64,000 nucleotides of DNA from Calditrichia bacterium (GCA_028284445.1 JANQRS010000023.1:1-64000), one strand, 5' to 3'. Positions 27,553 to 37,552 are shown, counted from the first letter of the stretch. Notes: a model not told the origin generated them from the sequence alone. Translations and numbers: made by a program.

Positions 27553-29622
27553 TCACTTTATCAGACTCATTTTTCTGGTGGCGCTGAACTTCTGTGCTTT
27601 AAAGCGATAGAAGTAGATGCCGGCCGGCAAATTTGCTGCATCAAAATATACCTCATACTCTCCGCTGTCGTGTTGCTTTTCATTGACGAGTGTGGCCACT
27701 TGCTGCCCGGCTATATTGTATACCTTTAGCGATACCTGCCCGACGTGCTTCACACTATAACGAATTGTGGTTCCAGGATTAAATGGATTTGGGTAATTCG
27801 CTTGCAGCGAAAATTTCGCTACCGCTGTTGAGGTGTCATTATCCTCCTTGCCACCAGCCCCGGCTTTAAATTGGTTCGTTGCACAATCCGGCTGCATTAA
27901 AAATACGCCTGGATAAAATCCAAGATCATTCAGCGTCCGATAAAGCCAGAATTTTGTAATCAAGGCACCTCCAGGGCGGGCAGTTGGCACCTGACCAACG
28001 CTGCCCGGTAAGGAAGCACCAAAATAATCGTACTCATCCGGATTATCAGATAATGCAAGGCCCTGGTGCCATATCCAGCCGTCAGCGGTGCTAGTAGATT
28101 TAAAAAATCCGCCTCCGGCCCCTGGTTCGGCATAGGCCATAAAAACCACGCCAGATTCTGTGGCGGCAGGCTCAGCCTCTACCCCGATTGCCCCGATAGC
28201 CAGGTCATCGACCAAATTTTCGGTGCGATCCACTGCATAGAGTGTCTGGCCGAAAAAGCTACCCGATTTTGCTGCTGCTAACCAGGCGTCAGTCGATGCA
28301 TTTAGCAGTTGATCATTAAAAGAGGTTAAACCAACCCCGGGCACGCTATAAATAACATTCACACCGCCTGCCTCCGGTGCCCCCCACCAGCCATTGTCCT
28401 TTGGAACGCCAATTGCCAGATCCGGCGACTCATCGCCGTTGAAGTCTCCGCTGGCCAGCGAGAAACCAAAAAATTCCCAGTTCTCAGGGTCACCTTCAAT
28501 ATCAGGAAGCGCTTGATGCCAGATCTGCCGTAAATTATTAAACCTGGCATTTTCCGTACCCAAGGCAATCTCAACTCTTCCTATCTGCCCCTCTGTTTCC
28601 TCAATGTATCCTCCCGGGACACCAATAGCCAGATCATCGATACTGTCTCCATTGAAATCGGCTGCTGCCAGCGCCATACCAAATAGTTCATTTTCAACGC
28701 CAGCGGGTGCGGTCAGTGTTCCAACATTGGTGTTATTGCAAAGCTTCCAGTAATTTCCCTTTGGATTCTCAAATCCATTTCCTTCCTCGCTGAAGAAGAC
28801 ATGAACCTCGCCGGTTTTTGTTGCTGAATATTGCTCTCTACCCGGCGCACTGATAGCAAGATCAGGGCTTTCATCACCATTGAAATCGCCGCTCACCAAT
28901 GCGGTGCCAAAACCGTCCTCCGCTTCAGAATACGGCGCTATATCCACTTCAATATAAGTCAGATAGCTGCTGCTCAATAATTGATGACGAGCAAGGTCGA
29001 TGCCGTTTTCCGAACCATATACAACCCGTACATAACCGGTATTTTCGATTACATCCGGAGTCAGCTCATCGGGCAAATAAAGATCAGCAATTGGCGCGCC
29101 AACGGCCAGATCGGCAAAACCATCATTGTCGAAGTCCGCTGCGGCCAGACTATGCCCAAAACGCGCCGGATCGACGGGATAATCAAAATCGGTTTGCGTA
29201 AGACGTTGAGTGCTGTTTCCATCGGGCCCGTATTTAGCGATCAACCGTTCTTCTGAACCATACAAGATGTATACACGGCCATCCTCATCATTGGGATAGC
29301 CAGGCGCCCCAATTGCCAGGTCATCAAAGCCATCGCCGTCAAAATCAGCATGGGCAAATGAATAACCAAACTCACCATAATTCTGCGGAGATGGATTATT
29401 GATTGGCGGCAGCGCCGGATCAAGATACTGATCCGTTTCACAAGATGAACAACTACCATATGTGACGCCGCCATACAAGACGTGAACAGCCCCATCATTA
29501 CAGCCTTCTCCCGGCACGCCGATAACCAGATCATTGAGTCCGTCGCCGTTGAAATCAGCCTTAGTCTGTGCAAACATCAAGCTACTAACCATTAGCAGGA
29601 TCGCCCATATTTTATTATTCAT
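27553..29622 (-). CDS. FG-GAP repeat secreted protein with T9SS-like C-terminal domain
   Basis: This 689-residue protein begins with a signal peptide (about 1-19, ending LMFAQ). Seven integrin-alpha-type FG-GAP repeats follow (about 20-500), each with a calcium-loop pattern such as ADFNGDGLNDLVIGVPG, ADFDGDGFDDLAIGAPG and ADFNGDSIDDLAIGVPG; the seventh, VDRTENLVDDLAIG, has lost loop acids. Together they should fold as one seven-bladed propeller. A spacer leads to the final 85-residue sorting domain with NYPNPFNPGTTIRY and a Lys-rich end. It is probably exported and surface-associated for adhesion or ligand binding. It is the second protein here with this C-terminal domain. Confidence 0.9.
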   Translation of the reverse strand: MNNKIWAILLMVSSLMFAQTKADFNGDGLNDLVIGVPGEGCNDGAVHVLYGGVTYGSCSSCETDQYLDPALPPINNPSPQNYGEFGYSFAHADFDGDGFDDLAIGAPGYPNDEDGRVYILYGSEERLIAKYGPDGNSTQRLTQTDFDYPVDPARFGHSLAAADFDNDGFADLAVGAPIADLYLPDELTPDVIENTGYVRVVYGSENGIDLARHQLLSSSYLTYIEVDIAPYSEAEDGFGTALVSGDFNGDESPDLAISAPGREQYSATKTGEVHVFFSEEGNGFENPKGNYWKLCNNTNVGTLTAPAGVENELFGMALAAADFNGDSIDDLAIGVPGGYIEETEGQIGRVEIALGTENARFNNLRQIWHQALPDIEGDPENWEFFGFSLASGDFNGDESPDLAIGVPKDNGWWGAPEAGGVNVIYSVPGVGLTSFNDQLLNASTDAWLAAAKSGSFFGQTLYAVDRTENLVDDLAIGAIGVEAEPAATESGVVFMAYAEPGAGGGFFKSTSTADGWIWHQGLALSDNPDEYDYFGASLPGSVGQVPTARPGGALITKFWLYRTLNDLGFYPGVFLMQPDCATNQFKAGAGGKEDNDTSTAVAKFSLQANYPNPFNPGTTIRYSVKHVGQVSLKVYNIAGQQVATLVNEKQHDSGEYEVYFDAANLPAGIYFYRFKAQKFSATRKMSLIK

Positions 29623-29845
29623 AGATTTACTCCTTACCGGTCTCTAATTGGCACAATATTTTATAGGCGTATATGTTTCGGTCCGGGAAAAATCGCTCGA
29701 CTAAGCCATGGGAAATAGGTTGACCGGCAAAATAACGGCACAAATATTTTGGGGGAAGGAATGCGGAGTGAAGAATTATCAGAGCGGATTAGGGCGGAAA
29801 ACGGCAGTGTCTAATGTCTTATCTAAACACTGCCTGAAACGGAGG

Positions 29846-31534
29846 CTACATTGCCAATTCTTCTTCTACTGCAAAAATCGGACGGATATCCACCGGAATA
29901 TCTTCCAGCATGCTCAGGGCCCTTTTGAGGGACGGCGCCACATGACGATATTTTGCCAGGAAGGCTTTGGCCCCATCATAATCGCCCAGCGCCTGAATCA
30001 TAAGTACATCGCGAGCAAGATCTCTTACTGCACCTTCGATCTTGTCATAGTTGACAGCGAAGCGCACGTTGGTGTCGTCATAGGTAATGCCGCCTTTTTC
30101 AAGCAAATAGTTCAAGGTAATCACATTTGCGCCACCATGAGCACTGCCCACACCAAAACGCACGCTGCGGAATATGCCGCCCACAAAGCTGGCGTAGAGC
30201 TTGTCCTGAAGACTGGCATCAAACACACCCTTCTCTATCATCAACGGGAATTGATACAGCCCAACCACATCGGCTTTGGTCTCTTCCAACACCGAATACG
30301 TATCCTTCAGGGCTTTGCTAACCGTGGTTTCTTTTCCGTCAACAACGATCTTTCCGGGTCCAATACCGTGACACATCTCGTGCAATACAATGTGATTGAA
30401 AAAGGCATCGAATGAAACCTTCTTCTGATCTGCCTCGGACAACAACCGCGACATGATCGGGATGGAAACCTGCTGATATTTGGCCTCGGTGATGTTTTTC
30501 AACATCACTTTTTTGCTGCCCTTTGCTTCGCGAACACGTTCATCGTTTGGCAGATTGAAAGCGGCGGTTTGCACACCGGGTTTGGCGTCACCACCAACAA
30601 ACACCTCATTGACAACAGCGAGCGGTGAGGAACTGCCGCGATTGTAATTCTTGTATTGTTCATTAATAGGAAGCGCGCGTTCGAGGTCATTCAGATAGTT
30701 ACCGATTTTCTCAAGCTTTTCGCTGTCTTCCTTATCAACAATGGTGATGAACGCTTCAAAAGCCGCTTTATAACCCAGCAGTTCATCTTCGTAAACTTCG
30801 TACGGACCAATCACCACTTCAAGCGCATGATCTTTGAGATCCATCCAGTCCATGTCGCTTAACATATAGTCATTGCTCTTAAACGCTTCAGCTCGGCTGG
30901 TTAGATAAGTTTTCAAGGAGGTATTATCCGTCGCCTCCGCAGCTTCGAGCAACAGTTTCGCCGCCGGTTCAAGATATTTTGCGTACGCTTCGGAATAAGG
31001 TATGGCCACCAATTTATCGCCATCACGGCGAATAATGGTGAAATTGGAGGTAAATGCGGCTTCGTCCTCCGGGTGATCAGCAATCCATTGGGTAAATTCT
31101 TCCTGGGTCATGTCCGCCGGATAATAATTGGCGCCCGGCGGTTTATTGCCAACGCCATCGAGAAAAGGGCGATTGCTTTCAAGGCGGTCATACGGCCCAA
31201 AGTTGATTTGAAAATAGTCACGGGCTCCTGGAATCCTATCCAGCATCTCGGAATCCATGGTCAGCTCTCCATGATATGCTTGCTGCCAGAAGATCTTATC
31301 CATCAATTTGGCCGCTTCCACCAGCTTCAGCACCGCAACCTGATCACCTTCGCTCAACTGCGATTTGTCATATTCAATGACTGTCGGGGCAAATTTTGCC
31401 AGCTGCTTCTGGATTGGATTTACCGCTACCGGGGGCGTCATTTCAGTCTTAACCGTATTTGCAGGTCGACTGCTGCATCCCCAAAGCACCAGGGCAACTA
31501 CCAAAGCAGATAGTACTCCAAAACGCTTATACAT
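29846..31534 (-). CDS. M49-like (dipeptidyl-peptidase III family) zinc metallopeptidase lipoprotein
   Basis: The ATG at 31534 is preceded by GGGAG and starts a lipoprotein signal with lipobox VLWGC; an upstream ATG adds seven residues and breaks it. The 562-residue mature-type protein has HEMCHG with zinc ligands His385 and His389 and catalytic Glu386. About 55 residues later comes LEETKADVVGLYQFP, whose acidic residues match the second M49 motif. Classical DPP III has HELLGH with one extra residue; this is the HEXXH-spaced bacterial variant. It likely trims peptides at the cell envelope. The 223-bp gap between this gene and the FG-GAP start holds nothing recognisable. Confidence 0.82.
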   Translation of the reverse strand: MYKRFGVLSALVVALVLWGCSSRPANTVKTEMTPPVAVNPIQKQLAKFAPTVIEYDKSQLSEGDQVAVLKLVEAAKLMDKIFWQQAYHGELTMDSEMLDRIPGARDYFQINFGPYDRLESNRPFLDGVGNKPPGANYYPADMTQEEFTQWIADHPEDEAAFTSNFTIIRRDGDKLVAIPYSEAYAKYLEPAAKLLLEAAEATDNTSLKTYLTSRAEAFKSNDYMLSDMDWMDLKDHALEVVIGPYEVYEDELLGYKAAFEAFITIVDKEDSEKLEKIGNYLNDLERALPINEQYKNYNRGSSSPLAVVNEVFVGGDAKPGVQTAAFNLPNDERVREAKGSKKVMLKNITEAKYQQVSIPIMSRLLSEADQKKVSFDAFFNHIVLHEMCHGIGPGKIVVDGKETTVSKALKDTYSVLEETKADVVGLYQFPLMIEKGVFDASLQDKLYASFVGGIFRSVRFGVGSAHGGANVITLNYLLEKGGITYDDTNVRFAVNYDKIEGAVRDLARDVLMIQALGDYDGAKAFLAKYRHVAPSLKRALSMLEDIPVDIRPIFAVEEELAM

Positions 31535-31630
31535 GTTGATCTCCCAATGACACAAGACGTATTAAGATGTAGATATTAGCGCGAGTTACCGGCAGAACAG
31601 ACTTTTGGAGCAACGGTAAATCAGCGAGCG

Positions 31631-31810
31631 AAATTCCAAATTCCAACAGAAAAAATTCCAAGAGGTTATGAATATCAGCGACAAACCAGGCAGCTTAAGG
31701 GAATGCATTTCTTTTGAGAACTCAACAGAGCCGATTGCCCGGCCTCCTGTCATATGTATTCTCCGATTCAGAATTCCTTTTGGAGTTTTTCTTGTTGGGA
31801 TTTGGAATTT
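31631..31810. repeat. Inverted pair of AATTCC repeats (R1)
   Basis: A left arm at 31631-31661 (AAATTCCAAATTCCAACAG, then A-rich, then ATTCCAA) and a right arm at 31778-31810 (TTTTGGAGTTTTTCTTG then TTGGGATTTGGAATTT) are imperfect reverse complements about 117 bp apart. They could fold into a long cruciform or RNA stem. The layout mirrors the near-perfect pair at 61711-61836, but the intervening sequence is unrelated. No gene lies in the 393-bp gap. Confidence 0.8.
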
Positions 31811-31846
31811 AAACCTCGGAATTTAGCATTAGGTTCGAAATGCAAT

Positions 31847-31880
31847 CCCCTAAATCCCCTCCCGGGAGGGGATTTAGGGG
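31847..31880. repeat. 34-bp perfect C/G-rich palindrome (R3)
   Basis: CCCCTAAATCCCCTCCC (31847-31863) and its exact reverse complement (31864-31880) abut without a loop. The element lies 47 bp beyond the acyl-CoA dehydrogenase stop on the minus strand. It is related in style and placement to the 48-bp palindrome at 9894-9941. Confidence 0.88.
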
Positions 31881-31927
31881 TGGGTTAACAAGTCGGTTTT
31901 CTGAAGTTCTATTCGAATAACTGCGTT

Positions 31928-33103
31928 CTAACTCACTTCAGCCGGCAGTGCGTCGATGGCATATTTGCGAACCAGGTCGCGGGCAATAACCATCCGCAGA
32001 ATTTCGGAAGTGCCTTCCCCGATCGTTCCAAGCTTCGCATCGCGATAAAACTTTTCGATCGGATATTCCTTAATATAGCCATAGCCGCCATGAATCTGTA
32101 AAGCTTCATCAGCAACTCGTAAACACATTTCGCTGGCAAAGAGTTTCGCCATGCCGGATTCCAAGTTCACTTCCTGGCCCTTGTCTTTCATGGCTGCAGC
32201 GCGCATCACCAGCAAACGGGCCGCGTCGATCTCGGTCGCCATATCCGCCAGCTTAATTTTTATTGCCTGAAACTGATGGATTTTCTTACCAAAAGCGGAG
32301 CGCTCCTGCACATAACGCATCGCTTGCTCAAATGCCCCGCGGGCAATACCAACACACATTGCAGCAATACTGATGCGGCCGCCGTCGAGGATACCCAATG
32401 CGTTGAAGTAACCTTCGCCTTCTGCACCAAGCAAATTCCTTCCGGGCACCCGACAATCTTCGAAAAACAGTTCCGCTGTATCGCTGGCGCGCATACCGAG
32501 TTTGTTCATCGGCACACCGATCTTGTAACCGGGAAAGTCTTTCTCGACAATAAAAGCCGATATACCAGCTTTGCCGGCCTCTGGATTTGTTCTGGCCATT
32601 ACCACACAATAATCAGCGTAATTCGGATTGGTAATAAACGTTTTCGATCCGTTAAGAATCCAATCGTCGCCGTCGCGGCGAGCCGTCGTTTTCAACCCGA
32701 AGGCATCGCTGCCGCCGCCAGGTTCAGTAAGCGCCCAGGCCGCCAGCGATTTTCCGGCAGTCAGGTGAGGTACACAACGCTGGCGCTGTTCTTCGTTCCC
32801 ATATGAATAAATATGGTTTGTTCCCAGGGAATTGTGTGCTGCGACGGTTAATCCCATCGATGGATCCACTGCAGAAATTTCTTCGACTACCAGTGCGTAT
32901 TCAATATACCCCATACCGGCGCCGCTATATTCTTCAGGGAAGATAACCCCCAATATTCCCAAATCGCCCATCTTCTGAATCAAATGCTCAGGAAATACTT
33001 TGCTCTCGTCTTTCTCAAGCCTATCAGGAGCAATCTCCTCTCTGGCAAACTCGCGAATGGCATCACGAATTGACAGCTGTTCTTCAGAGAATTCAAAATT
33101 CAT
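31928..33103 (-). CDS. Acyl-CoA dehydrogenase
   Basis: This 391-residue flavoenzyme introduces the alpha-beta double bond into acyl-CoA and passes electrons to ETF. Its parts are the N-terminal helical domain (about 1-115), the FAD-binding beta domain with [14 protein letters not shown] and [12 protein letters not shown] (about 120-235), and the C-terminal helical domain with [22 protein letters not shown]. The catalytic base is Glu363 in TIGEGTSEI, the usual short/medium-chain position. AAGGAG precedes the ATG. It stands alone without other beta-oxidation genes. Substrate could be a short acyl-CoA or a branched-chain acyl-CoA; the latter would fit amino-acid breakdown but is unproven. Confidence 0.93.
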   Translation of the reverse strand: MNFEFSEEQLSIRDAIREFAREEIAPDRLEKDESKVFPEHLIQKMGDLGILGVIFPEEYSGAGMGYIEYALVVEEISAVDPSMGLTVAAHNSLGTNHIYSYGNEEQRQRCVPHLTAGKSLAAWALTEPGGGSDAFGLKTTARRDGDDWILNGSKTFITNPNYADYCVVMARTNPEAGKAGISAFIVEKDFPGYKIGVPMNKLGMRASDTAELFFEDCRVPGRNLLGAEGEGYFNALGILDGGRISIAAMCVGIARGAFEQAMRYVQERSAFGKKIHQFQAIKIKLADMATEIDAARLLVMRAAAMKDKGQEVNLESGMAKLFASEMCLRVADEALQIHGGYGYIKEYPIEKFYRDAKLGTIGEGTSEILRMVIARDLVRKYAIDALPAEVS

Positions 33104-33374
33104 TCAAAGCTCCTTCTTCTATATCCTTTAATGATTTACAACGGATTTCGGGCTGCTCATAATTCTTTTGAAATAGCACGAAATATCTCTATATTAGGCC
33201 TCGAATATCGGCTGACACGTGTCTTTTACACGGTCAAATGCCGGTCTTCACAGGCAACTAAATGTATGCTGAAAAATGCCCTTCGGCCATTTATTTCGAA
33301 AAAACTTCCAGCCCTTCTTTTTCCATTTTCGAGCGAAGGCGCTGAATGCTTAGCCCCAAAAATCTGGAACCAAC

Positions 33375-35924
33375 ATGGCGAAATCGAAGAAGAAGCCGGC
33401 AACAAAACCCGCACCGGCCCGACCTTCCAGCAAGAAAAAGACTATTGATGTTCTCAAGAGCCTCAACGAGAATAGAACCGGCTATATATTCCTTGGCGTT
33501 ATCCTCGTTTTATTGATCATTCTGTATAAACCGTTGGTCTTTGACGGCCTGACCGTCAATGGTGTCGACGTTGTCAGCAATATTGGGAATACCAAACAAA
33601 TCGGCACGTTCAAGGAAGAAACCGGGCAGCGCGCGCTTTGGAACCCCTACATTTTTGCGGGGATGCCCATCTATCACCGGCACGGGCCGATTACCTGGTC
33701 TATAGATAGCTTGCTGAACGAAACAACACTGGGTATGATACTCGATTGGCAGCTCCTCTACCTGTGGCTTGGGGCATTGGGGATGTTCCTGCTGGTCAAA
33801 TATTTGGGATTAGGAGGGCCGGCAGCCTTGTTTGCTGCGGCATCATTTGTCCTCATCCCCCATATGCAGGCGCTGATCACGGTCGGGCACTTCGCCAAGC
33901 TTCGTGCATTGATGTGGATGCCGCTGGTAGCCGTGGCGTTTTTGTGGTTCCTGAACCGGCGTAACTGGTTATCCATTTTAGCCTTTGCTGCCGCTTTTGC
34001 ACTGCAGCTCCGTACCCAGCATTATCAGATCGTTTTTTATACCATTATGCTGCTGTTTGCGCTGGGGATTACCCCATTGGTCAGAAGCATTATGGACAAA
34101 GATTGGCCGAAAACCGGCTCCCTCGTCGGGCGCTTTGTCGTTGGTATGGCATTGGTCGTGGCCATCGTTGCCCAGCCGCTCTTCGTCACCTACGATTATA
34201 CCCCCCATTCAATCCGCGGCGGCAACTCTGTTTCGATCAGCGATAATGTAGATGCGCTTGATCAAAAAGGCGCCGGCTTTGATTATGCCACACGCTGGTC
34301 TTACACAGTTGCTGAATTCTGGAATTTGATCATCCCCAGATTTCATGGCGGCACCTCTACAGAAATATACACTGGTGATGCGGTACCACAGTTCAGGAAT
34401 CAGGCAGTGCCATTATATTGGGGAGATCTGCCCTTTACGCAGTCGCTGGAATACCTGGGTGTGCTGGCAGTTTTCCTGGCACTTTGCGGCATCGTTTTTC
34501 ACTGGCATCGTACCGAGGTGCGGGCGCTTCTGGCATTAACAATCCTTGCCTTGATCTTATCGCTGGGTAGCCACTTTCCTGCACCCTACCGTTTCTTCTT
34601 CAACTATGTGCCGCAGTTTGACAAATTCCGTGTGCCGATGATGATCCTGACCCTGGTCAGCTTCACCCTCACCCTGCTGGCGGCATATGGATTCAATTTT
34701 TTCCTGCGCGGCAACTGGTCGGACAGCAATATACAAAAGCGCTTTTACCTGCTTGCCGGCGGCTATGCGCTGTTGCTGCTCATCCCTATTTTCTTTGGCA
34801 GCTCTTTCTCGCTATCTACAAGTGGTGAACTGCAACGCTATACCGCGCAATACGGCAATCGGGCATCGGAAGTCGTCGGTTTATTAAAACAAGCGCGACT
34901 GGAAGTGCTTACCGACTCCGCCTGGCGCAGCGTGATATTCTTTCTGATCGGCGGGGGACTCTTGCTGGCGGTAAGTCGAGAAATGCTATCCAAGTTCGCT
35001 GTCGCGCTGCTCATCCCGGTGCTGGCAATCGCGGACGTTGGCCTGGTCTCCTGGAATTTCCTTGATGGAAAATTTGAAAACACAACAGGTCTGGAAGCCA
35101 GGCAATATCGCATGAACCGCCTGGACCAAATTGTGAAACAGGACCAGGAGATTTTTCGGGTGCTGCCACCGCTGCGCACCATGGCCAGAGACTCACGCTT
35201 TCCCTATTTCTATCAATCCATAGGCGGATATGATCCGGCCAAAACCCAGGTGATCCAGGATCTGATTGAAAACAATCTCTTTCAGCCAACCAAGCGCGGC
35301 ATTGCCTTTAACACCAATATTGTAAACATGCTCAACGGCAAGTACATCTTCAGCAGTCAGCCTTATTCAGACTCTTCCCTGACCCTGCTCGGTGATGAAC
35401 AGAAACAATTGTTCCTCTATCGCAATAATGATGTTTTGCCACGCGCATACTTCGTGGATGAAGTGAAGGTTTTCGAATCGCGTCCGGAGATGCTGCGATT
35501 CATGAATACGACGGAATTTGATCCATCCCGTACTGCCCTCATGGAGGCAGCTCCTGCGGGAGCAATTACACCTGCAGCCGGCAATAGCACAGTAAAAGTA
35601 AACACCTGGGAGCCCGACAAACTGGTGATTGAGACAAGCAACAGTCAGCAATCATTGCTGGTAGTATCGGAAATCTATTATCCCAACGGCTGGAGCGCAA
35701 CGCTGGAAAACGGCACCGAGTTGCCGATCTACAAAACCAATCATGCTCTACGATCAGTGGTGGTTCCGGCTGGATCGCAGAAGATAACCATGGCCTTTGA
35801 GCCCGGCACCTACTCCCGCGGGGTTACTATTTCATGGATTGGCTGGTTGCTGACCTATGCCGGACTGGCCTTTTTCGGCTATATGGAATATCAGCGCCGG
35901 AATGATAAAGAAGATGAGAGCTAA
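33375..35924 (+). CDS. YfhO-like large integral membrane protein
   Basis: This 849-residue protein starts with a Lys/Pro-rich cytoplasmic tail (about 1-25), followed by 12 or more membrane helices between about 35 and 560. The first outside loop contains GQRALWNPYIFAGMPIYHRHG, resembling the acidic/aromatic loop of YfhO and other GT-C-like proteins. The last 270 residues are an extracytoplasmic beta-rich domain (YFVDEVKVFESRPEML, SEIYYPNGWSATLENG) ending in one more helix. YfhO proteins add sugars to envelope polymers using lipid-linked donors, so a surface-glycan role is likely given the neighbours. The ATG at 33375 has a poor ribosome site. The gap 33104-33374 shows nothing else. Confidence 0.8.
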   Translation: MAKSKKKPATKPAPARPSSKKKTIDVLKSLNENRTGYIFLGVILVLLIILYKPLVFDGLTVNGVDVVSNIGNTKQIGTFKEETGQRALWNPYIFAGMPIYHRHGPITWSIDSLLNETTLGMILDWQLLYLWLGALGMFLLVKYLGLGGPAALFAAASFVLIPHMQALITVGHFAKLRALMWMPLVAVAFLWFLNRRNWLSILAFAAAFALQLRTQHYQIVFYTIMLLFALGITPLVRSIMDKDWPKTGSLVGRFVVGMALVVAIVAQPLFVTYDYTPHSIRGGNSVSISDNVDALDQKGAGFDYATRWSYTVAEFWNLIIPRFHGGTSTEIYTGDAVPQFRNQAVPLYWGDLPFTQSLEYLGVLAVFLALCGIVFHWHRTEVRALLALTILALILSLGSHFPAPYRFFFNYVPQFDKFRVPMMILTLVSFTLTLLAAYGFNFFLRGNWSDSNIQKRFYLLAGGYALLLLIPIFFGSSFSLSTSGELQRYTAQYGNRASEVVGLLKQARLEVLTDSAWRSVIFFLIGGGLLLAVSREMLSKFAVALLIPVLAIADVGLVSWNFLDGKFENTTGLEARQYRMNRLDQIVKQDQEIFRVLPPLRTMARDSRFPYFYQSIGGYDPAKTQVIQDLIENNLFQPTKRGIAFNTNIVNMLNGKYIFSSQPYSDSSLTLLGDEQKQLFLYRNNDVLPRAYFVDEVKVFESRPEMLRFMNTTEFDPSRTALMEAAPAGAITPAAGNSTVKVNTWEPDKLVIETSNSQQSLLVVSEIYYPNGWSATLENGTELPIYKTNHALRSVVVPAGSQKITMAFEPGTYSRGVTISWIGWLLTYAGLAFFGYMEYQRRNDKEDES

Positions 35925-35956
35925 GCATTTCGGAACAGCGGCAAATCGTACCGCTA

Positions 35957-35987
35957 AAATTCCAAATTCCAACAGGAAAAATCCCAA
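35957..35987. repeat. AATTCC dispersed repeat (R1), single arm
   Basis: AAATTCCAAATTCCAACAG followed by GAAAAATCCCAA matches the left arms at 31631 and 61711 with one substitution. It starts 32 bp after the YfhO-like stop and adjoins the REP-like hairpins that follow. The gap 35925-36223 contains repeats only. Confidence 0.85.
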
Positions 35988-36012
35988 TGTCATTTTTGGG
36001 GATTTCATTACC

Positions 36013-36160
36013 GGACACTTTTTCGAATATGAACCGACAACGTCGAATTGTCATGCCCGAATGCAGTTATCGGGCATCCATTTCGCTCAAATTTGATTGG
36101 ATTCCCGCTACAAGCATGCGGGAATGACACTGCAAAGTCTTTTAGACCTAAAAGTGTCCG
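36013..36160. repeat. REP-like hairpins bounded by 11-bp inverted repeats (R4)
   Basis: CGGACACTTTT (36013-36023) and AAAAGTGTCCG (36150-36160) bound a 148-bp segment like the ends of a miniature element. Inside are two 32-nt hairpin units. The first, 36049-36080, is TGTCATGCCCGA..TCGGGCATCCA. The second, 36098-36129, is TGGATTCCCGC..GCGGGAATGACA. They face in opposite directions. The second resembles the widespread TGGATTCCCG/CGGGAATGACA repeats of the dRS3 kind. The first is 29/32 identical, inverted, to 61746-61777. Confidence 0.75.
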
Positions 36161-36223
36161 ATTGTACATCTGGAATCTTTACCCTGTCCAGGCATAACAG
36201 ATCATTTAAGCGAATTATGATAA

Positions 36224-37537
36224 TTACCCACTAACCGCATCGAGCAGCTTGGCCAATTCTCCCGCCTGGGCTTTACGCTCAAACTGGCTGGTCCTTTTCA
36301 TGTCCGGGGCCATATCCGTAAGCATACCCGATTTCCAGGCTTCGTAAAGTTCACGCACCCGCGCTTTCAACGCGGCCCGATCATCAAAGTCACACATCCT
36401 TCCCCCATCTACATCATGAATAATCTGTGAAGCATCTCCGTCCGACGGTCCAATCGCCAGCAGCGGTCTGCCCGAGGCAATGTACTCGAAAAGCTTACCG
36501 GTAAGCACGCCCTTGTTGTCCGGGGTATTGGGCAAGATGAACAGCAGCGCACTGCTGGTCATCATTCGCTCAACAGCAACCGGATGCGGCACGTAAGATT
36601 CATAGACCGTCAGATCTAACAGCCCCAATTGCTCAATCTGCCTCCTGGCATCTACATCAACTTTGCCGGTAAAATGCAGCTGTACATCATCACGGAATTG
36701 TTTATCCTCGCTCGCCAGTTCGGCAAGAACCTGCCAAAGGATTTCCGGATTTTGCAAAGCCATCAGGTTACCGATATAGCCAATGCGGAATTTCCCGTGA
36801 GTAATTTCCGGCCGCTCCGCAGGAATATCGCTGACATCATACCCGTTGGGAATCATTTTACAGTCGATGTCCGGAAAACGCTCGCGGAATCGCTTGGCAA
36901 TCTGGTTGCTCACCGTGATAATTTTATCCGCATTTTCGATCGCCCGACGCTCAAGATATTCGTCCAGGCCTTTCGCCAGGGCATTGCGCTTCATATTCTG
37001 GTAGAAAAATATCTCCGTCCAGGGATCGCGATAATCCGCTACCCAGGGAATATTTGAGGCTTTCCTGATGCGCCAGGCTGCAACTTGCACCGACTGCGGG
37101 GGCGAAGTACTCAATAGCACATCGATATTTTCCTGCTCGATGATTTTCAGTGCCGCTTTTGTAAAAGGACGAATCCAGCTAAAACGGGCATCCGGCACCA
37201 GCACATTCACCCGTACCCATTTTGCCAGGCGCTCCATGAGTGAATCACTTTCATTTGTCACATAGGCGCCCACCGGCAGGGTTTCCTGCTTCTTCTTTCC
37301 GGTTGCTTTCCGATAGACATCATAAAACTCACGGGCGGTCACCGTTTCAACCCGGGTTCCGTCAGGTATATCCTTCACCAAAGTTTCGTCGATAGCGAGA
37401 TAATCCCCATCCCTGGCCGTCAACACAATCGGCATCCAGCCATACTCAGGCAAATATTTGACGAACTTCAATATGCGTTGCACACCTGATCCACCGGATG
37501 GCGGCCAATAATATGTCATAATGAGGACCTTTTTCAA
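36224..37537 (-). CDS. GT4-type glycosyltransferase
   Basis: This 437-residue GT-B enzyme has the N-terminal nucleotide-fold start MTYYWPPSGGSGVQRILKF, typical of GT4 enzymes making surface polysaccharides. The C-terminal donor-binding half contains FRIGYIGNLMALQNPEIL and GVLTGKLFEYIASGRPLLAIGP, where the Glu in KLFEYIASG is the usual ribose/donor contact. No membrane segment is obvious, so it likely works at the inner face of the membrane. The start is TTG at 37537 with AAGGAG upstream. It is the last gene of a minus-strand operon beginning 15 bp after the flippase stop. Confidence 0.88.
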   Translation of the reverse strand: MKKVLIMTYYWPPSGGSGVQRILKFVKYLPEYGWMPIVLTARDGDYLAIDETLVKDIPDGTRVETVTAREFYDVYRKATGKKKQETLPVGAYVTNESDSLMERLAKWVRVNVLVPDARFSWIRPFTKAALKIIEQENIDVLLSTSPPQSVQVAAWRIRKASNIPWVADYRDPWTEIFFYQNMKRNALAKGLDEYLERRAIENADKIITVSNQIAKRFRERFPDIDCKMIPNGYDVSDIPAERPEITHGKFRIGYIGNLMALQNPEILWQVLAELASEDKQFRDDVQLHFTGKVDVDARRQIEQLGLLDLTVYESYVPHPVAVERMMTSSALLFILPNTPDNKGVLTGKLFEYIASGRPLLAIGPSDGDASQIIHDVDGGRMCDFDDRAALKARVRELYEAWKSGMLTDMAPDMKRTSQFERKAQAGELAKLLDAVSG

Positions 37538-37552
37538 CGGCGGTCACTCCTT

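Noticed and set aside
29708..30415. 235-codon plus-strand frame antisense to the M49-like gene
   Set aside because: It overlaps a well-supported gene on the other strand, has no ribosome site and its translation has no domain character.
31831..31860. tRNA-like GGTTCGAAATGC segment
   Set aside because: No acceptor or anticodon stems around it; it abuts the C/G-rich palindrome.
33131..33448. 105-codon frame overlapping the start of the YfhO-like gene
   Set aside because: Its 3' part lies in the YfhO-like reading region in another frame; no family resemblance.
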